From positions 298,916 to 362,915 of the forward strand of contig CAMPET010000046.1 in assembly GCA_946803715.1 (NCBI GenBank): a stretch of DNA of 64,000 nt. The letters are read 5' to 3'. This DNA is from Beroe ovata (lineage: Eukaryota > Ctenophora > Nuda > Beroida > Beroidae). Under the pieces are notes generated by a model. It saw only the letters and a program-made list of their open reading frames with translations. It did no database searches and was not told where the DNA came from. Position numbers and translations under genes: made by a program. Positions 32,488 through 44,300 of this stretch are shown here, piece after piece (positions within the stretch are counted from its first letter, which is position 1; each line of letters starts with the position of its first letter).

Positions 32488-34984
32488 TATGTTTTTGTCT
32501 GTGTGTGTTCATGTGTAATGTGTACTATACAGGTACACACAGAAATAGGAAAACTAATGACTATAGATTTGGGGGTGTACTTCTCAAAGTAATACCGTTC
32601 ATAGTACCAAGGAGGAATGATGATTAATCGTTTTCCGTCAGTATCTCATCACTGGAATTTTATCACTGTTCATTTCAGGGTCAGCGTACTGTCAGATGCT
32701 CCATCGACTTTGGCCAGGTTAGTGTCACGAAACCCAACGAAAACAATCCCCAAAATGAAAGCAATCCCATTCAGTTCATAAATTTTCAAAATTCAAATTT
32801 TTGCAATTGCGATTCACGGAAAATCACGCTTAATCGTCACATTCTATTTGGAGACGTTATGTAACGCATGTTCCCTCTATACACTGGATGTTTTTAACAG
32901 ACTATGTGATAATTATGTCTAATATTATGTGTGTATCTGGCATTCTTCGAATCGTAATGCACAAATTACAGAATTTTCATTTTAACCGTTGTAAAGGCAG
33001 TGTTGGAAAGAGGTAACATGACAAAAGCGTGTGTGTGTTTATGTGTGTGTGTGTGCGTGTGTTTGTGTGCGTGTGTGTGTGTGCGTGTGTGTGTGTGCGT
33101 GTGTGTGAGTGATTGTCGAATTGGATTTGTGTGTGTGGCACACTTTTCTCCGGAATTTGTCGTTACACTATAGACCTCAATTTCCCGATATGACTGGTGG
33201 AGTACCGACATTAGCTTGAGCTTCCTTTTCATTTTTCTCAATTCTGTCCACTGTCCAGTTTCCTATTCTGTGTCCAGTTTTCATGATATTCAGACTTTTA
33301 ACTTGTCAAACATCTTGCGTTATTACTGATATGGAGTATTCCTGCGTATTGAAGCTGCATAAGGTACTCCTACTATTAGCAGTGTAAAGTTTCACTGATA
33401 TAACGCCGTCATGGACCTATTGTTAGGGCTATGCTATATTATTATCGTTACATATTACTGATACAACAATTCGTTACACAGCAGATTCTAAGTTCTTCAA
33501 TCTCATAGATTGTTTGGAAATGGTTGTTTGAAGTGAAGACATTGATTTTCGTCACTTCAATCAATATTCGATGCTTGAGATGTAGAGTTATCACCAGGCA
33601 TCCGACAGACAGTTTATTACCGCGTTTTTGATATTGCTAGTTTTCTCATGGATCTTGTGGTACGACATTATTTCTTGTGCGCGGCGCGACTATACAATAT
33701 GCCGCGGTACGGTCCGGTCGATTTCAGCCGCGCACGTGAATAAATACCATAAAAACTGAGTCAGGTGAAAAGAGTTTTGCGGTATCAGCATTTCTAGCAG
33801 TTAACAGATGGTTTTGTTATATACTACAGTAGCTGAGGGCAAGTTCGTGTGCACTTCATNGTTTTCTCATGGATCTTGTGGTACGACATTATTACCTGTG
33901 CGCGGCCCGACTATACAATATGCGCGGCGGTCGATTTCAGCCGCGCACGTGAATAAATACCATAAAAACTGAAAACGGTGTCAAAGAGTTTTGCGGTATC
34001 AGCATTTCTAGCAGTCAACAGATGGTTTTGTTATACGAATAAGGCTTATTCCTTGAAATTTCAGAGAAAGTCCTTCTGAAGAAGGTCAAGTTTGATGCAA
34101 AACTGGAACATGCCTTCATCGAGAACTGGAAAGTGTTACAGGAATCATTCAAGAAACTACATATCGCCAAGGTAAAAGTTCTGATCATGCTATCACAACC
34201 TTCGGCCTCAGCATTCGTTATGCACACCACCTATCAACTCTACATTTCACAGGAAATCCCTATTCAAAGGCTGGTCAAGGGCCGTTTCCAGGACAACTTT
34301 GAGTTCCTTCAGTGGTTCTACAAGTTCTACACAATCAACGATTCCGGCCAGGGCGAGGAATATGACGCTGTGTCAGTGAGAGGAAATGCTGGAGCTGGCA
34401 CTGGTATCGGCAAGTCATCTCCTGCTAAACGACCTGCAGGTATACTAAAGACTGAGATATATCTAAATTATCCTATCAACCTTTATCCATTGCATCACAA
34501 GTGTACCCCAAATTTGCTGAACCCTGTTTGATACACACATTGTTCAGCCAAGAAGCCCGCAGCTCCAACAGCTGCAGCCGTGTCCAATGTCAAGAAATCG
34601 GGATCTGGTGCTAACGCCAATGCTGAGGTGAAGCGTCTCACGAAGGAAGTTTCAGATTTGTCTCTCACAATAGAGGGACTCGAGAAAGAAAGGGACTTCT
34701 ACTTCTCAAAGCTCCGTGACATTGAGGTGATTGGATTGTGAATATCGTCTATCGTCATTGAACGAAGTTATTCCACCACGCTTTGTGTGGTTTTGTCTCA
34801 GATAGTTCAAATCGAATGTAATATTCAGGTGATTTGTCAAGAGAAGGAGTCCGATGTCGAGTTCAAAGACTTTGTGTCACTCATAATCGAGGTCCTGTAC
34901 GCCACTGAGGACGGATTCGGGGCGGCTGAAGAGGAGCCAGAGGCCGCTCTAGATGGGGGAGAGGAGGAGCAGGAGGAATATTAG
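31046..34984 (+). CDS. MAPRE1: EB1-family microtubule plus-end binding protein (MAPRE)
   Basis: Six exons join in phase to 264 residues: 31046-31172, 32679-32717, 34065-34171, 34253-34439, 34548-34726 and 34829-34984. EB proteins track growing microtubule plus ends and recruit partners. The calponin-homology domain (about residues 16-117) shows SRNELIGYVNE, GSAYCQMLHRLWP, KKVKFDAKLEHAFIENWKVLQ and LVKGRFQDNFEFLQWF. A Lys/Ala/Pro-rich linker follows, then the EB homology coiled coil (LEKERDFYFSKLRDIEVICQE) and an acidic tail ending EEY, the CAP-Gly-binding motif. MAPRE1 is a family-level name; I cannot separate it from MAPRE2/3. Introns 1 and 2 (about 1.5 and 1.35 kb) hold GT tracts and, in intron 2, a duplicated segment around an N. 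Confidence 0.95.
32446..32486. repeat. GT microsatellite in EB1 intron 1
   Basis: A near-perfect (GT)n run of about 20 units in the first EB1 intron. A related GT/GC-rich tract lies at 33028-33115 in the second intron. Confidence 0.9.
33640..34036. repeat. Near-identical tandem pair around a single N in EB1 intron 2
   Basis: The stretch 33640-33820, beginning TTTTCTCATGGATCTTGTGG, is repeated at 33861-34036 directly after an N at 33860. Differences are small (for example GCGGCGCGAC versus GCGGCCCGAC, and a short deletion). Differences of this size fit two haplotypes of one locus joined end to end. Confidence 0.8.
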
Positions 34985-35965
34985 ATTGGAAAGTGTGAAG
35001 TTTAGCTATTAACGATGGAGTTTCCTCTTGCTTTTTACCAGGGGATAAAAAAGATGTGTCATCGGGTCCGTTTCGGATAAAGAGTCATGGCCCGTCTGAG
35101 ATCTACTTCTTGAATTGGTCTACTGCTATTTGTTAAAATTTTTAAGGCGTTTCTTTTTAACGAATCCGGTACTTTTCTACATTTACCTACGAACATGTTT
35201 TGACAATAAATCTCCATGTTACTTGCTTGAAAGTTTATCTTTATGTTCGCGAATAAAGCGGCTTATTCTCAAAAGGTGTTACCGGTTCGATTGTCGATTT
35301 GATTTTGATGATATAGTAATTCCCACAACAAAGTTACGTAAATCGTCCTTAAATGACTTCCTTGCTCTTCTTATTAAACTCAGTATTAACTAATTTTATA
35401 GTAGTACATGAATACATATGATGATCACGATCATTTATATCACATTTGATCTCGATCTGCGGCGCGCGTCAGTGTGCACACGTTGCGTTCCGTGAAACTG
35501 AACAGATCCGAATGGTCATGGTCGGGGAAAGGAGCCTAGCCGCGTGGCGGATCAGTGCAGTGTTGCAGTGCCCATGGCAAGGAATTACCATTGCGCGGCG
35601 TCGACGAGAGGGAAATACCCCACAACGTGTTGTTATGTTCCCGCGCTGCGTGACCCAAATACTCCGCGCGCGCTGCGCGTCTCCGTGGTCTACGACTTTT
35701 CAGTTCACTGAGTAGAACAGGGGCGCGCAACGTGTGCACAACAACGTGTGCACACGTTGCGTGCCCCTAATCTACTGAGTGAACTGAACTGCGGGGCGGC
35801 AGGTTGGGTCACGCAACGTGGGCACATTACAACGCAGTGCTATGCCGAACAGGAACAAGATGAAGAAGGAATGGGCTATCAAACGACACGGCGTGAAACT
35901 GCTCGTACAATTACACTATGAACAATTGAGACTACAATTTAAATTAGAATAAAACTTGTTTTGAT
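34985..35965. other. Convergent intergenic region with GC-rich palindromic repeat
   Basis: The first 450 bp hold an AT-rich tail with no supported gene. About 35455-35850 carries a CpG-rich repeat with CGCAACGTGTGCACA and GTGTGCACACGTTGCG arms and the block GTGACCCAAATACTCCGCGCGCGC. That block is the reverse complement of the repeat at 65-250. No coding potential is evident apart from GC-driven open frames. Confidence 0.65.
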
Positions 35966-38251
35966 CTAAGATTCTTCTTCTGGCACATTATCCTCGATGT
36001 GTGAAAACATTTCAGCGTGTTTTTGGCTCTGTCGTGCAACTTTCCTCTCGTGGGCAGCCTTGGACCTGTTTCTCCTGGCTTCAGCCTGCTCTTGCATGGC
36101 CTTCATCCTGACACCCTCAGCCTTCTTCTTATGGATGTGCTCCATCAGAACTCGCTTATTCTTGAAAATGTTACCCTTAGACTGGAGGTAGAGAGAGTGG
36201 TACCTGGGAACGGGTCACTGGGTCAGACAATCACTAACCACGAAAATTTCTCATGTGGAAGGATGGGATATGAAAACATTATGATCGCGTTATAGATAAT
36301 TCAACTGACATGTGCTTGTCAATCTTCTTGTCCTCTCTGTATTTCTTGAGGAGACGTCTCAGCACACGCATACGTCTCATCCAGATAACTTTCTCAGGCA
36401 TACGCGCATTGGCTGTTCCCTTTCTCTTACCGGTTCCTGCACAAATTGTTAATTCATTGATGATCTAATGCAGCTAAAATGCGATGATCTTATACCGGCA
36501 AGCATGATCTAATTCCTCGCACACACAGTACACACACACACACAAACAGTACACACACACACANCAGACACACACACACACACACACACGAAGGACGAAC
36601 CTGTATGTCTACCCATGCGTCTAGCCTCCCTATTCTTCCTACATCTGGCACGAGAGTGAACTGTTTGTGGTTTCTTGATGATCAAACCGTCCTTTATCAA
36701 CTTCTTGATGTTTTGACCTGGTGAGAATATGATTACTCAAATTGCTCCTACAGTCTACACGTATTTCCTCAAATTCACGTTAACATTTCACCTGTCACGT
36801 CACATGAGTTTTAGACAAAATCCGTGGATGCGCGCCGCACGCGCGCGCGTAAAATTTGTTTTTAAATAGTGACAGGAGTAACATAAGTCGAATAAGGATG
36901 TCTCCGCGCGTTACATCGAGTTGCAAATCTGGTGGATTATTGTGACATTTGGCAAAATTTCTCTATTAACTTTTCAGGTCATTCATTGAACGAATATGGA
37001 TGCAACAAAACATGTCACTCCTTTAGAGAAACAGGCACGTAAACAGCGGGGGCTGGGAGGGAAGGAAAAAGGGTCCCTCCGGCCTTGACTCAGTTGCAGA
37101 CACAAGGATGCCAGTCACCACGTTCCCGATGGTCAGTGGAAGGAAAGGGGCGTTATGTTGGTGTAAAATTGGTGTGTAAAATTGGTGTGTAAAATTAGTG
37201 TGTAAAATGTAATGGGTAAAATTATCTCTTACTTTAAAAACCGAGCAACCGACTTATCATATCAATTTGGTTCAAATTTGAAATTGTCCTTCAATGGGTC
37301 TGTTCGAACCAATGGGAACCTATTGGCAATTTCAATCATTTTGGTCAAGTAAAACAGCAAGCTAAACGGATGTCAACTATCGAAACCTAGATCATCATCT
37401 TGCGACTAGGCAGATAATGTAAATTAGGTCTTATAACAATAGACACCAATGGACAATGAGTGTAGCCAGATATAAGTTTCATGACGTGCCTATGATTATC
37501 GAGAATCAAGACACTTTTGAGATTTGGTACCCTTCCCCAAGAATACCATTCTTTATCGAAATTCGTAGAGAATATAGTTAGGTATGCATCCCTCACAAGT
37601 TGTTGCGAATGGTAGCTACCTGTCAGGGATACATCAATATTCAGGGTGTCTCAAAAAACGCCATAACGGTTGACGCTCAAAACAAAGCTTCTGGATAAAC
37701 TTTTGTTAGTGAAGACTCAATAAGAGTGTATCCTCAATATCGAACAATCCTTATTATATAAGTTAACGGTAATGATATAAGTTAACTTATTATATAAGTT
37801 AACGGTAATGATTACCTAATCACACATACATAGCACTCAAGGGTCAAGGGCAGACTTTAAGACTGCATTGAAAACTCATCTATTTGGAGACGCTTTTGAG
37901 TAACCTATTTTTGCTGTCTCTGAGGTAAACAGAGCCTAACTTCTAGAACATGTTTAACTTATGCTGTGGGTTTTCCTAATTGGAGAGCTCAGTTTCTTTT
38001 TTTGGCTCTACATTCCATAAAAAGCGAAACATCTTAGATCTGGTGAATTAGAGCTTGATTATGACATCCAGGTACATAACAGACCAAATATAGTCCTGTT
38101 ACTGAGCATAATTTAAATATCGAGGAAGATTTTCACCATTACTCACGAGAGTTAGCATTGCTGATTTCACTGGCTTCATTAGGATCTAACCAAACCTTCT
38201 TTCTGCCACACTTCATCACTGAGGCAGCCAGCCTCTTCTGAAGCTTAAGAC
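35966..38251 (-). CDS. RPL19: Ribosomal protein L19 (eL19)
   Basis: Four exons are visible: 38251-38147, 36717-36601, 36436-36310 and 36203-35966. Together they encode almost the whole large-subunit protein eL19. Signatures are [59 protein letters not shown] and [20 protein letters not shown], followed by HMYHSLYL. The C terminus (EAEARR..ERKVARQ..EEES) is family-like and ends at TAG 35966-35968. The initiator exon is missing: the N at 38252 falls exactly at the 5' boundary. In vertebrates RPL19 exon 1 encodes only the initiator Met. The 1.4-kb intron 36718-38146 holds simple repeats. Confidence 0.93.
36519..36590. repeat. CA microsatellite in an RPL19 intron
   Basis: Two (CA)n tracts flank a single N at 36564, immediately before the exon at 36601. 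The run length is therefore not resolved in this assembly. Confidence 0.85.
37155..37215. repeat. 16-bp tandem repeat in an RPL19 intron
   Basis: The unit TGGTGTGTAAAAT is repeated about four times with one A/G change. A second duplication, ATATAAGTTAACGGTAATGA, is present nearby at about 37756-37813. Confidence 0.7.
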
Positions 38252-38639
38252 NATAGTGTCAAGATAATCAAAATGGGGCAGCATAAGTGAGTTAGCAAAC
38301 ATTTTCCTATACTTGTTCTTCCACTTAAGTTTGTTTCAGAAAAGACCCCCAGGTCCTGAGTAGATGAAACAAGTAAGAGAAATATTAGACAAATGTTTTA
38401 ATCTTATTAGACAGTTTTGGTATGTAGCAACTCTCATGTTTACTGTCATTTTAACATATTCTAGATCCATTTCTGTGCAGATCAATTACAGTGCATATTC
38501 TGGATCCATTACAGCACAACCCAAGTGATGGTTTCCATAACTCAAGAAAATATATATTTGATCATAGATTGTGCTACAAAATATATAATAACTAATAAAC
38601 CCATCAATGCAAGTGGAGGTGATGCACCACCCATTGAAC

Positions 38640-39500
38640 ACAACAATACATGAAATAATGCCTTCACAATATAGGTGAAGTGTTGAGGCGAATTGTGGGT
38701 AAACTGGTGATAGGTGTTTTGAGGAAGGACATACAGCAGGCAGCAGAGCCACTACAGACATGTGCTGGTCTGAAAGGAGGTATAGAGGCCTGCATCCATG
38801 CAATTAGGGAGCTGCCTGATACCCGGGGTGTTCTACTAGTGGATGTGGATCAAGCATCAACAGAGAGTTAGCGGTTCGTCATATCAGAGCTCTGCTCACC
38901 TCCACCGTTCCATTGTTAACACCTATCAGAAATCAGCCAGGCTTGTTTTCAGTGTTGGGCAGAAGACAGATAACATTGGGTCAAAGGAAGGCTGCACTCA
39001 GGGTGATGTCGCTGCCATGGCATTCTATTCAAACCACTGACATAAACTCTCAGCCATGTTTGTAGGCAGATATGGTATGCAGACATCTCAACTGCTGCTG
39101 GTAAACTATGAGATCAAGAAGTGGTGGGAGTGCATGTGCTAGAGGTCCTGAGCATCGATGTGGGAGCTCAGCTGAAATTATTGTCATTTTGGTTCAGTGC
39201 TAGAGACAAACCATTTCAAGAGCTACATAAAAGATTAAATAGCCAAATGAGTCAAAGATATTGAACAGATATCAGAAAAAGCTTTGGACGACCCACAAGC
39301 ATCTTATGCAGCCTTCATGAAGTCACAGATGGACATTTATTCTAACATATCTGAAATGTTATGTCTACTTGAATACCCTATACAGAATAGTTTTCTCCCA
39401 GCCATCAATGTTCTTCCCATAGGAACCCTCTGGTAGGTGCTGAACAAGGAGTTCATGGATGCACTCAGCTGGCTGATTCCTTAAATCTAAGCATATTGTG
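38640..39500 (+). pseudogene. Decayed reverse transcriptase remnant
   Basis: Translated fragments resemble a retroelement reverse transcriptase: IVGKLVIGVLRKDIQQAAEP, LQTCAGLKGGIEACIHAI, then VLLVDVDQAST where family members carry a VDASNAFNS-type motif, and KEGCTQGDVAAMAFYS (family QEGTTQGDPLAMAMYA). Further downstream, with frameshifts, come a WYADISTAAGKL-like segment at about 39065 and ASYAAFMKSQMDIYS near 39298. Stops and shifts separate these blocks, so the copy is dead. The family is widespread in invertebrate genomes; I cannot place it in a named clade from sequence alone. A tail resembling 14970-15125 follows at 39500-39655. Confidence 0.7.
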
Positions 39501-39504
39501 TTTG

Positions 39505-39655
39505 TGACAAGAAGAATTCAGTAGACCAGACCTTAATTTGTAAAAAAGGTGTCACAACAAAGTAAGAGATAAAAATGCTGCATAACTCAAAGAAGACTGT
39601 CAGGATGTTGAGACCAAACCTGAGCTGACTCTTGTCAATCAATCCCAGGGAATGA
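39505..39655 (+). pseudogene. 3' part of the reverse transcriptase remnant
   Basis: This continues the decayed element. It contains ACAAGAAGAATTCAGTAGACCA, also present with one change near 14985, and a weakly aligned stretch ending GAGCTGAC..TGTCAATCAATCC. The pairing with the fragment near 15 kb shows at least two dead copies in the window. Confidence 0.5.
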
Positions 39656-41309
39656 TATCGTAAGTTAGTTCATCTTAATCTCTACACAATCTGAGACAAG
39701 TGTGGGTACCTGTTGTTACAAAAGGAAAAATATCCAAATAAAGAGGCATTTAAAATGAACTTTGCCATAGTCTACTGAACAAAATCCAGTAGACTATGAT
39801 GTACACATGTGGTTCCATACAAAACACAAAGATGACTACATAGTCAAAGATTACTACATAGTCAAAGATGACTACATAAATGGAGTGTTCTTGGACATGA
39901 ACATTGATGAGTCTCAGTTTGACAATTTAAAGATCTTCCCTAAAAAAGCGATCAAGATTCCAACCACCAGAGATAACACCCCATCATTGAAGCTAGGGAG
40001 TTGTCCTACAAATTCAAATTGGATAAAGCCCAACCGAAAATTGCCTGGAATCAAATGAATTGTTCATGTACTGGTAAGTGAGAGTGTTACAGTTTATAAT
40101 TACAAGTCTTTGTACAATTTTTACAATTGATTATTACGGGTTTTTGTGTCAGCTTTGTCTGGCGATGCTAGACCGCTGAAGCTGACTGAGAATAAGTTGC
40201 GCGCGCGCGACGAAATTGTCGACAGTTTCTATCATCGATTGACAAGTGTCAGCTGGGCCTTGCATCGCCAGGCACGGGTTTGAGGTGCAAAGGGCTTCGC
40301 GCGCGCCACTTACGCTCTTGTCGCGACATCTTGCCGGATGTTCATGCTATCTGTCCACTGCTTCTTCATCTTGCACGCGCGCGCCTTCATCGAAGGCCGA
40401 AACATTTCGGGCTGGACCCAAACCACAGAGACGCGCGGAGTATTCGGGTCATGCAGCGCGGGAACAGGAACGACTTGCCAAAAGCAGAGGCTAGACTTGG
40501 GATGAAAAGCAAATTTTGGAGAGAATGTGCATTGGCAAGGAATACCGATGATTAATTAAAGATTATACCGATAATAAATTTTGACACAATTTAATTTAAT
40601 CTATCATATCCTTCAATATCATGACTTAATTCATAATTATTACATATCACATATGAATAAGATTATCTTTTATTAACTGTAACTTATTTGGGCAAGTTAG
40701 CGCAAGCTAAGGTTAAGATTCGATATTTTCAACGAAGGAAACAGGTCAATTGACTAAACACGGCAAACACAACTAAATAGACAACGGAATTATGAGGAAG
40801 GGGTCCAATGGTGAATGGGGTCTGATCGCGATGGATTACCGAAAAACGTTGAAAAGACCAATGAAATTAGGAGATCATGCTAAAAATTGGTGCCCCTCCC
40901 CAAAACCGTTACTTTTTTAACCCTTTGGAAAGTTTTAGCCCTTTGTTTGAAAGAACAGTTGATAGTGCAAACATTCCTATTCTAACTACATCAATTTCTA
41001 TTAGAAGCATCTATAGTCCATGCGTTGAAGATAATAACCAAGAGATTATGTACAGTACAAATATCCATTTCCGAGAATAAGGAGTAATTCGGTTATATTT
41101 CTTAGACGACGTGTTTCACGCATGAGGCAATGCGCCTGAATATGACATGTGGCAAGCATTCTGCATTCTCGAAACTAAGCCAAAATAGTCGTCAAACAAT
41201 TATACTCCCGGCTTATAATAACACCTCCGATTTTGTGAAATTAGAGAAGCTGGGCTGAGTTTTCTTCAGAAGCGGATGTTCAACAACAATTCTAGTAGAG
41301 TATTGGTTC
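39656..41309. other. Intergenic region with a miniature element and GC-rich repeats
   Basis: No gene is supported. A GACTACATAGTCAAAGAT unit repeats three times near 39830-39880. A miniature element lies at 40155-40245. About 40255-40500 continues with CpG-rich repeat sequence related to 47540-47690 and 35640-35830. The rest is AT-rich. Confidence 0.5.
40155..40245. mobile_element. hAT-like miniature element, copy E (about 91 bp)
   Basis: It begins TTGTCTGGCGATGCTAGACC and ends ATCATCGATTGACAA, which are imperfect inverted repeats of the family. GTGTCAGCT flanks it on the left (40146-40154) and right (40246-40254), an 8-9 base duplication whose last base is ambiguous. Its core GCGCGCGCGCGACGAAATT matches copies A and B in reverse orientation. 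Confidence 0.85.
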
Positions 41310-44300
41310 TCATCTGTAGATAAGGAAATTTGGCGTTCCACAGTACGTTTGGGCGAACATTCTTCCATTTTCAGTAGGGTCGCTGAACGCTATCTTCACT
41401 TTCGATATCGTACAACCAAATACAAAGTTAGCCCTGCGAAGTATATATAAGTAACCATGACAATCATTATCCATGATTTGAATGAACACTCAAATTGCCT
41501 AAAAAGCATTGAAAACTAATTTTATCTCACCTCACGCAATCCATTAATCTCGATGCGATTTTCTTTCGTCGACACTGTTTGAACACCCACAGTCGACTGA
41601 TCCCACAGACAGCTTTCATAGGCATGTCATCTGTCTTCAGAAGTGGCAGTTTTCCCGTCATATCAGGTTCATTCGGCGCCAAGCAGGGGTATCCCTGAAA
41701 ATAGGAAAGTTCATTAAAGCTGTGGCCACGCAAAAAACACACCATTTCAACACGCCTTGCACACATTCGATCACTTACTTTTTCGATGTGCTCAACAAAC
41801 GCAGCAGCAATCACTTTGTTGGCGTTGGAAATGTAAAGGAACGCCTGCAGCTCAGTGGCGGACGTGGCTGGCTGGTTTCTCTCAGTGATTCCTAGGTCCA
41901 TATCAACAACCTCCCTTACTTCTTCCATCTGAGATAAGAAGTGTGAGAGGTGTGGGAATATGAATAACCAAATCTACAAACTGAGCCGTTTCCAGCATAC
42001 GGCACCTTTTTGATGTGTGATTTGGGATCTTGGTTGTTCACTAGGATAATTCGGCCGTCGTGATACTCTTCTACCACTCTCTCTGTTTTCCACCCCTGAG
42101 GTGAAGGATAGATAACTTCTATCACCGAGCCAACGTCTTCAACATAACTATGCTCGGAAGTCGAGTTGCTTTAAAATCATAAAAAATCTTACAGCGAAAG
42201 AGCTAGCTTTGAGGAAGCGCTTGTGATACTTGTTGTGATTCTGTTCATCCTCTGTAACGGCGTTGTTGTATATCATACCGCACTGAATACACTGCGTTGG
42301 CTCCATCTTCTGTCCAGCGTCCTGGTATACACGAGATAAATTATGATAGTGTCTATAGTCTCTGTTTTCAGAGTTATTTTGAGCTCCTGTTGAACAAGCA
42401 CTTACGAACTGAGTTTGGGCGGGAATTGGCGCGCGGCGACCCGCGCGCGCAATTGATGATACGCTGATGTACTTTGCACCATACATCAGCCGAAATTTGT
42501 AGTTGTAAGCATCTTAGAAAGCCGCGCACGAAAATAAATTCCAACAATGGACTCGTCGCTCCTTAATCCTGACGTACCAGAGTCATCTGCTCGAGTTTTG
42601 ACTGTTTCGCGGCTGATTTTTCCTTTTTCGGTGCTCCCCGCTTCCGTTTCACAACTTGCTGTGGCTGGGAGCCAGACCACACTGACTGATCCCATTTCTG
42701 ATCATCCTCCTCTTCTGGCCGTGATTTGAGGAATCCGTCCCCGAATTCTGTGAGTTTCCTGTTTGCACGCGTGTGCGGCGTTTTTATGGCACTTTCCTGT
42801 AAAGAAACACGTGTGTTTTGTAAGTGACATTGAAGAAAAGGAAAACATCAGTGATCTACGGTATTAACTGTGACAGTATACCTTATCTTCGTCGTTTCTT
42901 GAGGAGGCTGAGTTACTAACAGTCAAATCGCTCTTCTTCATTTTGACCGCCACGTACTTGGCCGGAGTTGATGCAGGCTCTGTATCGCCCTTCAGATTTG
43001 TGACAATGTCACCGGTATCGGCCGGATATTGCTCAGCAGTAGACGGAACACTGTTTTCAGATTGTGATTTTGTAACATCGGTGTTATCACTCGCCTGAAA
43101 TGAAGAATGGGTCAATGCTGGGGAATTAGATTAATAACACAATAATACCTACAACTGGCACAAGATGACTTCGTTTTGGAACTTCGTGTGAAGTTACCGT
43201 GTGATGGTCAGGAGGGGCAAGTATGAACACATCAGCATTGCTCAAAGCTTGCCCATGTTCACCAGTCTGTAAAACTGTCAGTAGATTAGCCAGCTTGTCT
43301 TGGTCGAGAATGTTCTTGTCAACCATACCTTCGTTCCCGCCTTCCAGCTGACAATCAACCTGGGGTGAAATAATTCTGTAATATTGATAGCCCAATCAAT
43401 CAATCAATCAATAGTTAAATCAGTCAATCAGTCGACCTATCAATCAATGGTGAATGGATCGATGGATCAATCAATCTATCAATCAACATTTCATACCTCA
43501 TACGTAACAAATTGTCCATCCTGGCCACTCGGCAATTTCACAATTGGCTTGTTCTTCTCCACAACCGAACCAGGCTCCACTTTGGATATGAAACTGTTAA
43601 TGTCTGTGTACGATGATGCGTCTGTAGGAGGTGTTGTCTCTGTTTGTTGCCCTGATGTCTGCTGTGACTGCTCGGGGTCTGGGGAGAATTATTGGGGTTA
43701 TAGCCGTGATAGGGACAGGGTTCCGTCTTGTACAAGCGGACGGGATTTATAGGAAGTGCACTCTTTTAATAAGAATGTGTACAAACTCACTTGCAACATC
43801 ACAGATGATGTACTGCTGTCCAGTACTGTCCTGGTATATCTGCTGTCCACCCTGTTCACTGCTCAGGATGAAGGTCTGTCCACCCTCCACAGTGTGGACA
43901 TAACCTGCTTGTTCCTCTGGTAACACACCCCCTGGGGTCATCAGATTAGGACATAAGTGAACAACACACAGATAGTTCAGAGACAGACAGACAGACACAG
44001 AGAGTATGTGTTTGTGAGCATGAGGTTATGTTTATTAGGCTGGGGACAAGAACAACTAACACAGACACTATACAGACACTATACAGACACACACACACAC
44101 TTACACACACACTTACACACACACACTTACACACACGCCTGACACTGNCTCTTTTCTCTAGATCCAACACACACACACACACACACACACACACCTGTCA
44201 AGAACTGCTGTCCATCTGCTGTGGTGATTATGTGTTGTCCTGATATCGGTATTATTCTGGGTCCCTCAGCTGTGTCTATCTGTAGTTGAAGAGTGGTGTT

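Noticed and set aside
35446-35739. Open frames in the GC-rich palindromic repeat
   Set aside because: Related repeats elsewhere keep DNA similarity but not reading frame, so coding is unlikely.
43385-43480. Regularly spaced short repeats that might suggest a CRISPR array
   Set aside because: This is an imperfect tetranucleotide repeat in an intron of an animal gene, with no spacers of uniform length.
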